From NCBI GenBank assembly GCA_012798275.1, contig JAAZNO010000313.1, positions 1-12,019 on the forward strand: a stretch of 12,019 nucleotides of DNA, read 5' to 3'. A program made the position numbers and the translations under genes. This document shows, in pieces, positions 6,383 to 12,019 of the stretch (position 1 is the stretch's first letter; every line of letters begins with the position of its first letter). This DNA comes from Chloroflexota bacterium (GTDB lineage: Bacteria; Chloroflexota; Anaerolineae; B4-G1; SLSP01). The notes under the pieces are model-generated. The model ran no database searches and was not told the origin of the DNA. It saw only the letters and a program-made list of their open reading frames with translations.

Positions 6383-7092
6383 ATGAGCATCGTGCTGTGT
6401 GGACGACGCTGGCCGAATTACTTCAGCGGATAGAAAAAGGTATCGAGACCGACACGACTGCCAAAACCGGGGGCGATGGCCTGGCCCAGCTGGAACAAGA
6501 AATCCATAAGCTGGGCAAAACGCAATTCAAAGCCAACACCCTGGCGGCGGAACAGGCCGGGCACCTGGCCAAAGCCGTGGAACTCCTGGAGGAGCAGCAA
6601 CGACAGCTGCAGGTCGCCATACCACAGCTGGTGCAAGCGCAGGTAACGGCCGCGCACCGCGAATGGCTGATGGCGTTGCTGCCGGTGCTCGACGGGCTGG
6701 ATCACGCGATCAGCAGCGGCGAGCGCTATCTGCGGCGCCGGGATCTGGCCGCGACAGTTCCCAATCTCACGCCAGAGCAAGCGCAGCTGGTCTCGCCGGC
6801 CGACCGCGCCATGCTGGCGGGTTGGCTGGAAGGGCTGCAACTCCTCCGTGAGCGGTTGCTGGCGCTGCTGGAGGCCGAGGGGGTCACCCCCATCCCTACG
6901 GTGGGAGAGCTCTTCGATCCCTACCGGCACGTTGTCGTGGCAACGACGACAGAAGGCGCGACAGAACCCGGGCGTATCGTCGCCGAAGAACGTCGCGGCT
7001 ATTGCACGGCAGAAGCCGTCCTGCGTTTTGCCGAGGTGGTGGTCTACAAGCCCGCGCGCCCTGACAACTCAAGTTTTCCGCCGCTGGCATGA
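6379..7092 (+). CDS. grpE: GrpE-like nucleotide exchange factor of the accessory Hsp70
   Basis: This 237-residue protein has the GrpE layout. A long helical N-terminal part (about 34-95) is followed by LLPVLDGLDHA (100-110), then GWLEGLQLLRERLLALLEAEGV (148-169), then the beta-domain ending with GELFDPYRHVVV, a G-x-I-V-A-E-E-R-R-G-Y segment and VLRFAEVVVYKP. GrpE dimers open the Hsp70 nucleotide cleft to release ADP. About 25-30 residues (near 112-146, including NLTPEQAQLVSP) separate LDGLDHA from the next helix, more than in typical GrpE such as the 197-residue E. coli protein. The start overlaps the J-like stop by 4 bp, implying translational coupling. Its neighbours indicate that it serves this Hsp70. 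A main-operon grpE is expected elsewhere in the genome, so this is probably a paralogue. Confidence 0.88.
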   Translation: MNEHRAVWTTLAELLQRIEKGIETDTTAKTGGDGLAQLEQEIHKLGKTQFKANTLAAEQAGHLAKAVELLEEQQRQLQVAIPQLVQAQVTAAHREWLMALLPVLDGLDHAISSGERYLRRRDLAATVPNLTPEQAQLVSPADRAMLAGWLEGLQLLRERLLALLEAEGVTPIPTVGELFDPYRHVVVATTTEGATEPGRIVAEERRGYCTAEAVLRFAEVVVYKPARPDNSSFPPLA

Positions 7093-7107
7093 ACCAGTCT
7101 GGCTTTT

Positions 7108-7115
7108 GAGGAGGT
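7108..7115 (+). promoter_or_regulatory. Strong ribosome binding site of the Hsp70 gene
   Basis: GAGGAGGT lies 6 bases before the GTG at 7122 and fixes that start. It is the best Shine-Dalgarno sequence in the operon, in contrast to the weak one before the TPR gene, which fits higher output of the chaperone than of the leader protein. Confidence 0.75.
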
Positions 7116-7121
7116 AAATTT

Positions 7122-8831
7122 GTGAATACGCCCATCGTGGGTATCGATCTCGGAACGACAAACTCCGCCGTAGCCATTGTCAAAGAGGGAATGCCGCACA
7201 TCCTGCCCCATGGCGCAGAACGTATCATTCCTTCGATGGTAGCGTATAGCGCCGAGCAGCAATGGCTGGTGGGAACTCCCGCGCGCAACCAATACATCTT
7301 CAATCCCGAAAACACCGTGCGCTCCATCAAGCGCAAAATGGGAACGGCAGAGCGCGTCACCCTCGCCGGACGTCAGTTCACGCCCGCGGAGATCTCCGCC
7401 TTCATTCTACGGGAGCTCAAACAGATTGCAGAACGCAACCTGGGCACGGAAGTCCCCGAAGTGGTGATCACCGTGCCGGCATATTTTTCCGACACGGCCC
7501 GCCAGGCCACCCGCGATGCGGGCGAGATCGCGGGCTTCAACGTGCGGCGCATCATCAACGAACCGACCGCCGCAGCGCTGGCCTATGGCCTCGACAAAAG
7601 CCAGGAGCAGCTGGCGTTGGTCTACGACCTGGGCGGCGGCACCTTTGATGTCTCGCTGGTGGAGATGATGGATGGCGTGGTCGAAGTGCGGGCCAGTCAT
7701 GGAGATACCCACCTGGGCGGCGACGACTTCGACGAGCGATTGGCGATCATCCTGGCAAAGGCCTTCGAGGAACAACACGGCATTGACTTGCGTCAGGATC
7801 GGCGCGCCTGGGCGCGCCTGCTGCGGGCAGCCGAAAACGCGAAAATCGAGCTCTCGTCCAAACCTTTCGCCTGGGTCAGGGAGGAGTATCTCGCCGAAAA
7901 ACGGGGCGTGCCCCTGCACCTGGAGTACGAAATCAGCCGGCATGACTTTGTAGAGGCCATCTCCGATTTAATTGACAAAACGTTGTACTCGGTGGACCGC
8001 GTATTGGAAGATGCCGACATAAGCACCGCAGATTTGCAGCAAGTGCTCATGGTCGGCGGCTCCTCGCGGATTCCGGCCGTCTGGGAATTGGTAGCCAATC
8101 GGCTCGGCCTGGAGCCGCAGATGACCCTCAACCCTGAAGAAGTGGTCGCCTTAGGCGCCGGGGTGCAGGCAGCCATCATTGCCGGAGAACCCATTGACGC
8201 CGTCCTGGTGGATGTCACGCCCCATTCTCTGGGCATTGAGGTCGCTGAGTGGCACCTGGGACACTACGTCCCCGACCGGTATCAGCCCTTGATTCGGCGT
8301 AACACTACCGTGCCGACCTCCAAAGCCGAAGTGTTCCAAACGCTGTACCCCGATCAAGACACCATCAAAATTAAAGTCTATCAAGGAGAACGCCCGACTG
8401 CCTCAGAAAACACGCTGCTGGGAGAGTTTCTGATCACCGGCCTGAAGCCAGAAGTCCCTGGCGAGCTGGCGTGCGTCACCGTGCAGTTCGACATGGACGT
8501 AGACGGCATTCTGCACGTCATGGCGCAAGACCGCGTGACCAAACGCAGCGAGGCGATTACCGTCCAGGCTTCGGCGCAACGCATGGACGAGACTGAGATT
8601 TTGAAGGCCAAGGAGTGGACGGCCACGCTGTTCGCGCTCTCCAGCGAACAGTTGGCGCTGTTAGGACGCGCTCGGGCATTGCTCGAAGATGAAGCCCTCG
8701 AAACAAAGGTACAGGAGGAGCTCGAAATGCTCCTGGAAGACATCGAAGCAGCGCGCGCAGAGGCAGATGCGACGCAGCTCGAGGATCTCTTCGAGGAACT
8801 GGCGGATTTGTTGTTCGATTTGGAAGCGTGA
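7122..8831 (+). CDS. dnaK: Accessory Hsp70 chaperone (DnaK family), short lid
   Basis: This is a 569-residue Hsp70. The nucleotide-binding domain is complete: IDLGTTNS (8-15), Lys70 in RSIKRKMG, INEPTAAALAYG (145-156), DLGGGTFDVS (169-178) and MVGGSSRIP (310-318). The interdomain linker is conserved (VLVDVTPHSLGIE, 361-373). The beta substrate-binding domain follows (about 370-485) but has about 8 extra residues after SLGIE (AEWHLGHYVPDRY region, 374-389). The helical lid is only about 85 residues (486-569), acidic and Leu-rich, without the long G-rich tail of E. coli DnaK (638 residues in all). The GTG start is set by GAGGAGGT. It is the last gene of the operon, followed by a hairpin at 8847. 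The ATPase cycle should work; the client spectrum probably differs from the main DnaK. The symbol denotes family only. Confidence 0.92.
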   Translation: MNTPIVGIDLGTTNSAVAIVKEGMPHILPHGAERIIPSMVAYSAEQQWLVGTPARNQYIFNPENTVRSIKRKMGTAERVTLAGRQFTPAEISAFILRELKQIAERNLGTEVPEVVITVPAYFSDTARQATRDAGEIAGFNVRRIINEPTAAALAYGLDKSQEQLALVYDLGGGTFDVSLVEMMDGVVEVRASHGDTHLGGDDFDERLAIILAKAFEEQHGIDLRQDRRAWARLLRAAENAKIELSSKPFAWVREEYLAEKRGVPLHLEYEISRHDFVEAISDLIDKTLYSVDRVLEDADISTADLQQVLMVGGSSRIPAVWELVANRLGLEPQMTLNPEEVVALGAGVQAAIIAGEPIDAVLVDVTPHSLGIEVAEWHLGHYVPDRYQPLIRRNTTVPTSKAEVFQTLYPDQDTIKIKVYQGERPTASENTLLGEFLITGLKPEVPGELACVTVQFDMDVDGILHVMAQDRVTKRSEAITVQASAQRMDETEILKAKEWTATLFALSSEQLALLGRARALLEDEALETKVQEELEMLLEDIEAARAEADATQLEDLFEELADLLFDLEA

Positions 8832-8846
8832 ACCAGGAATTATCAA

Positions 8847-8878
8847 CACCAGCCGCAGGGACTCTCCTGCGGCTGGTG
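8847..8878. terminator. 13-bp hairpin between convergent genes
   Basis: CACCAGCCGCAGG at 8847-8859 and CCTGCGGCTGGTG at 8866-8878 are exact complements around the loop GACTCT. The hairpin starts 15 bases after the Hsp70 stop and lies 16 bases beyond the EamA stop of the opposite strand. On the minus strand it is followed by TTGATAATT; on the plus strand there is no T-run. It probably acts as a shared bidirectional terminator. Confidence 0.75.
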
Positions 8879-8894
8879 GGCTGAGAATGCTACG

Positions 8895-9809
8895 TCAAGA
8901 TTGCGGCGCACGACTGGCCGGGGTCACGAGCTGCGAGACCAGCATCCCCGCCAGCATCAGCGCGCAGCCGGCCAGCCCGCGCGCGGTGAACGTCTCATCG
9001 AGCAGCGCCACGCCACCGATTACGGCGAAGACCGCCTCCAGGCTCAGGATGATGGCAGCATCGGTGGGATGCGCGTCCCGTTGCGCGACAACCTGTAGCG
9101 TGTAGCCGATTCCCACCGAAAGCAACCCGCCGTAGAGGATGGCCCACTGCGCCTCGCGCAGGCCCGCCAGCGTCGGCGTTTCGAACAGCGCCGCCGCGAT
9201 GCCGCTCAGCAACGCCGTCACCATGAACTGCAGCACGGCGATGGGCAGCGGATCCACCCGCCGGCTGAGCCACGCCAGGAGGTGCACGTGAATCGCCCAG
9301 AAACATGCGCCGAGCAGCACCCACAGGTCGCCCGGCGTCATCGCCGTGAACCGGAAAGCAGCGGAGCCGGCGGGTAGGGTGAGCAGATACAGGCCGATCA
9401 CTGCCAGCCCGGCGCCCAGCCAGGCCCCCAAACCCGTCCGTTGCCCGCGCGCCAGTCCCAGGATAGGCACCAGCACTACGTATAGCCCGGTGATAAAGCC
9501 CGCCTTGCCCGCCGTCGTCGTGACGATGCCGAGCTGCTGACAGGAGGCGCCCGCAAACAGCACCACACCCGCCAGCACTCCCCCCGGCGCCAACACCCGC
9601 CACGGGAGCGGCTCCGCGCGCTGCCGGCGCTGCGTTGCCAGCAGGGGCAACAGCGCCAGGCCGCCCAGCGCAAAACGCGCGCTGTTGAAGGTGAACGGGC
9701 CGACATACTCCATGCCCACCCGCTGCGCGACGAAGGCAAAGCCCCAAATCACCGCAGCGAGCAGCAACAGCCCATTCGCGCGCCAGACGCGCTGCTGCGA
9801 CAGGGTCAT
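8895..9809 (-). CDS. EamA (DMT superfamily) membrane transporter
   Basis: This is a 304-residue, ten-helix integral membrane protein of the drug/metabolite transporter superfamily, with two EamA halves (about residues 11-140 and 155-295). The first half shows a typical WGFAFVAQRVG motif followed by VGPFTFNSARF, and the second half has SLEAVFAVIGG. Such proteins move amino acids, nucleobases or other small metabolites across the inner membrane, usually outward; the substrate cannot be read from sequence. The ATG at 9809 is chosen over the in-frame GTG at 9824 because it overlaps the ssnA stop as ATGA, the standard coupled arrangement. That coupling suggests a functional link with the SsnA reaction, such as import of its substrate or export of its product. 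The gene ends facing the Hsp70 operon terminator. Confidence 0.87.
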   Translation of the reverse strand: MTLSQQRVWRANGLLLLAAVIWGFAFVAQRVGMEYVGPFTFNSARFALGGLALLPLLATQRRQRAEPLPWRVLAPGGVLAGVVLFAGASCQQLGIVTTTAGKAGFITGLYVVLVPILGLARGQRTGLGAWLGAGLAVIGLYLLTLPAGSAAFRFTAMTPGDLWVLLGACFWAIHVHLLAWLSRRVDPLPIAVLQFMVTALLSGIAAALFETPTLAGLREAQWAILYGGLLSVGIGYTLQVVAQRDAHPTDAAIILSLEAVFAVIGGVALLDETFTARGLAGCALMLAGMLVSQLVTPASRAPQS

Positions 9810-11140
9810 AGCGCGCGTTGCCACAGTTTCGCCGCCAGTTCGCGCGAGCGGGCCGTGATCTCCTCCTCATCGAGCGTCAGCACTTGCCGGTCGCGCATCA
9901 ACACCCGCCCCGCGCTGATGGTGGTAGTGATCATCGAGGCCTCGTAGCCAAAGAGGAAGTGCCACGGGAGGTTGCCCGCGCTCAACGGCGTGATGGGATG
10001 ATAATCCACGAGGATCAAATCCGCCGTCGCGCCCGGTTCGAGCACGCCAAGCGTCGCCTGCGACCAGAAGAGCCGCGCCAGCTGCGCGTTGGCGTCGAAC
10101 GCCAGCCGGAAAACAAGGTCGCCGGGCATGGCGCGGGGATCCTGCTGCGCCAGTTTGTGCACGAGATAGGCGGCTTTCATCTCCGCGAACATGTTGTTGC
10201 TGAAACCATCGTTGCCCAGCGCCACTTTGACGCCGTGCGCGAGCAGCCGTTCCACCCGCCCGACGCCCACCGCGTTGTTCATGTTCGAGCGGGGCTGATG
10301 CGTGACCCACGTCCCGGTGTCCGCCAGCACCTCCATCTCGCTCTCATCCACATGCACGGCGTGAGCCACGATGGAGCGCGGTCCCAGAATCCCCGCCGCG
10401 TGGAGCCGATGGATGACGCGCCGCCCCGATTTGCGCAGGCTATCTTCCACGTCCTCGATCCCCTCAGCCGCGTGGATGTGAAATCCCGTCTCCAGCCCCT
10501 CGGCCGCAGCGACGGCGGCCGCCAGTGTGGCCTCGCTCAACGTGAGCGAGGCGTGCAGCCCGAAGGAAGCCGCCAGTTGCGGGTGCGGCTGGGCTTGCAT
10601 CCGCCGCAGGAAACGCACGTTCTCGGCAAGGCCGGCCTGCGCCAACGCCTCCCCGTCGCGGTCGGTGACCTCGTAGCAAAGGCTGGCACGGAGGCCCGAC
10701 CGCAACACCTCTTCGGCGATAATATCAAGCGAGCCGGGGATGGCGAATGGACTGGCGTGATGATCAATGAGAGTCGTCGTGCCATGGCGAATCGCGTCCG
10801 CCAGACAGACGAGGGCGGAATAGCGCACGTCCTCCGGCGTGAGCAGCTTGTCCAGCCGCCACCACAAGCGCTCCAGGATTTCGCCAAAACGGGTGGCCGC
10901 CGGGCCGGGATAAGCCCAACCGCGCGCAAACGCGCCGTAGAAGTGCGTGTGACCGCAGAGAGGCGCGGGCAACGCCAGTTGTCCCCCCGCGTCGAAGCAC
11001 TCCGCTTCGGGATAGCGCGCCCGCAACGCGGCAGTCGTGTCCACCGCGACAATCTTGTCCCCGTCAAGATACAAAGCGCCGTCCTCGATGAGACGCGGCT
11101 CCGGTCCCAAGGTGGCAATTCTGGCATTCGTGATGAGCAT
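9806..11140 (-). CDS. ssnA: SsnA-type putative aminohydrolase (amidohydrolase superfamily)
   Basis: This 444-residue metal-dependent hydrolase has the length of E. coli SsnA (about 442) and shares its distinctive segments: LWWRLDKLL (92-100), TLIDHHASP (123-131), FHIHAAE (220-226), RSNMNN (284-289) and PRAM-type spacing before the C-terminal composite sheet. Metal ligands are visible as H64 and H66 (HTH), H221/H223, H260 and D311 (GNDG). The superfamily deaminates or dechlorinates ring compounds such as guanine, cytosine and triazines; the SsnA substrate itself is not established. In E. coli ssnA sits with selenium-linked molybdo-hydroxylase genes, but none is seen here. The ATG at 11140 has AGGAGGG 6 bases upstream (11147-11153). 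It lies 41 bp after yihY and overlaps eamA by 4 bp, so one operon is likely. Confidence 0.85.
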   Translation of the reverse strand: MLITNARIATLGPEPRLIEDGALYLDGDKIVAVDTTAALRARYPEAECFDAGGQLALPAPLCGHTHFYGAFARGWAYPGPAATRFGEILERLWWRLDKLLTPEDVRYSALVCLADAIRHGTTTLIDHHASPFAIPGSLDIIAEEVLRSGLRASLCYEVTDRDGEALAQAGLAENVRFLRRMQAQPHPQLAASFGLHASLTLSEATLAAAVAAAEGLETGFHIHAAEGIEDVEDSLRKSGRRVIHRLHAAGILGPRSIVAHAVHVDESEMEVLADTGTWVTHQPRSNMNNAVGVGRVERLLAHGVKVALGNDGFSNNMFAEMKAAYLVHKLAQQDPRAMPGDLVFRLAFDANAQLARLFWSQATLGVLEPGATADLILVDYHPITPLSAGNLPWHFLFGYEASMITTTISAGRVLMRDRQVLTLDEEEITARSRELAAKLWQRAL

Positions 11141-11181
11141 CGTTTGCCCTCCTGTCTACTTTCTCAATGTGGCGACGCGAG

Positions 11182-12019
11182 TCACGCCGTCACCTGCAGC
11201 GCCGAACGCTGATATTCCTCCTGCAGCTGCGCGACATAGCGCTCCTCCAGGTATGACTGCGTTTCTGCTCCGAGCAGCAGCACTCGATAACTCCAATAGG
11301 CCCACACGATGGGCACGATCACCACCCACAGTGAACCATAGACCAGCGGGTAGTTCAACAATCCCACGCTCAAAGCCCACGCGAAGATGTCGCGCATCAC
11401 CACCCAGGCCACGCTAACCCCCAGCCCCACCATCCAGGCGACCCGGCGGCGCACCGGTCGGGCCGGAAAAAAGCGGTAGGTCAACAGGTCGAAGAGCAAA
11501 ATGATTGCGAAAGACAGGCCGCGCTCCCCCCAGAGAGGAATGGACGGGTTGAGGGTGCCGAGGAATGGAAACCACTGCGGCAGCAGACGCCACAAGGTTT
11601 GAATGATAAAGGCCACGATGATCCAGGCAACGACCCCCATCAAGGAGATGATGCCGATCAGCCGACGCTTCCAATAGGTACGCCGGAGCGGGCGTTCCCA
11701 CACCGCGTTGATCGCCGATTCGAGGGTGGCGAAGATCCCCGAGGCCGACCAGAAAGTACTCAGCAGAGAAATCGCCCCCACCGAGCCCCGGTAGCGCAGA
11801 ATATTTTCAATGTTGACGCGCACCGGCTCCACCGTCGCCGGCAGCAGGGCCTCCAGGATCTGCAACGCGATGCTTTGCACTTCAGCGGCGTCTATAAACA
11901 GGCTACCCACGGCCAGCACCGAAAGCAACAGGGGAACGATTGAGAGCATCGTGTAAAACGACAGCGCTGCCGCATACATGGTCATGCGGTGCCGTCCCGA
12001 GCGTTTGATGATTTCCACG
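11182..12019 (-). CDS. YihY/BrkB-family inner membrane protein, 5' end off window
   Basis: The visible 278 residues match the YihY family (once mislabelled RNase BN): an N-terminal AAALSFYTMLSIVPLLL helix, then WSASGIFATLESAINAVWERP, a central pair of helices, the Y-R-F-F-P segment, and SLWVVIVPIVWAYWSYRVLLLGAE near the end. About six membrane helices are evident. The family's function is unsettled (membrane protein, suggested export or envelope roles). The reading frame is open to the right edge; a GTG at 12018 is in frame, but family members usually have more residues before the AAALSFYT helix, so the true start is probably outside. It is the first visible gene of the minus-strand run leading to ssnA, 41 bp downstream. 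Confidence 0.88.
   Translation of the reverse strand, partial: VEIIKRSGRHRMTMYAAALSFYTMLSIVPLLLSVLAVGSLFIDAAEVQSIALQILEALLPATVEPVRVNIENILRYRGSVGAISLLSTFWSASGIFATLESAINAVWERPLRRTYWKRRLIGIISLMGVVAWIIVAFIIQTLWRLLPQWFPFLGTLNPSIPLWGERGLSFAIILLFDLLTYRFFPARPVRRRVAWMVGLGVSVAWVVMRDIFAWALSVGLLNYPLVYGSLWVVIVPIVWAYWSYRVLLLGAETQSYLEERYVAQLQEEYQRSALQVTA

Noticed and set aside
9809..9824. GTG 9824 as the EamA start
   Set aside because: The ATG at 9809 gives the standard ATGA overlap with ssnA. The five extra residues add nothing recognisable.
9818..11212. 464-codon plus-strand open frame opposite ssnA
   Set aside because: It is antisense to a well-recognised enzyme. Its translation is Arg/Gln/His-rich with no family resemblance, as expected from GC-rich third positions.
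1..12019. CRISPR arrays, tRNA or rRNA genes, insertion sequences, phage genes
   Set aside because: I scanned both strands by eye and saw no regularly spaced repeats, no cloverleaf-like or rRNA-like segment, and no transposase or integrase frame.

Overview
The window is a GC-rich stretch of ordinary bacterial chromosome. It has strong AGGAGG-type ribosome binding sites, several TTG and GTG starts, and tight 1-bp gaps or 4-bp ATGA overlaps between genes. No phage, transposase, CRISPR, rRNA or tRNA gene is visible. The gene set (a TldD/TldE pair, an accessory Hsp70 cluster led by a large TPR protein, an SsnA-type aminohydrolase and a YihY membrane protein) would suit a Chloroflexota (Anaerolineae-like) genome. 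That assignment is an impression from protein style, not a demonstrated placement.

Layout. Bases 1-413 are intergenic. They hold a 10-bp perfect inverted repeat beside a consensus TATAAT, a C/G-rich hairpin, one copy of a hairpin-forming dispersed repeat, and a probable extended -10 promoter. Bases 414-3260 (+) are tldD and tldE, the two subunits of a TldD/E-type metalloprotease. Bases 3261-3723 are a second non-coding stretch. It holds a 34-bp perfect palindrome (probable terminator), the second, inverted copy of the dispersed repeat, a consensus extended -10 promoter with a palindromic operator candidate just downstream, and a leader of about 200 nt with several inverted repeats. Bases 3724-8831 (+) are a four-gene unit: a TPR protein, a small J-like protein, a GrpE-like factor and an Hsp70. 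A 13-bp hairpin at 8847-8878 separates it from a convergent minus-strand run. In transcription order that run is yihY (cut by the right edge), ssnA, and an EamA-family transporter translationally coupled to ssnA.

The most interesting part is 3503-8831, which looks like a self-contained accessory Hsp70 machine. The order J-GrpE-Hsp70 differs from the usual hrcA-grpE-dnaK-dnaJ. The J-like protein has YPP where J domains carry HPD. The Hsp70 keeps all nucleotide-binding signatures but has an enlarged loop in its substrate-binding domain and a short, acidic lid. The GrpE has extra sequence in its core. A 748-residue TPR protein with an Asp/Phe-rich tail leads the operon and may be the client or docking subunit. 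No CIRCE or HAIR heat-shock operator is visible. The candidate control elements are a different palindrome and a structured leader.

TldD/TldE probably form a separate proteolytic unit. The ssnA-eamA pair suggests a purine-like or other ring-compound amidohydrolase working with a small-molecule transporter.
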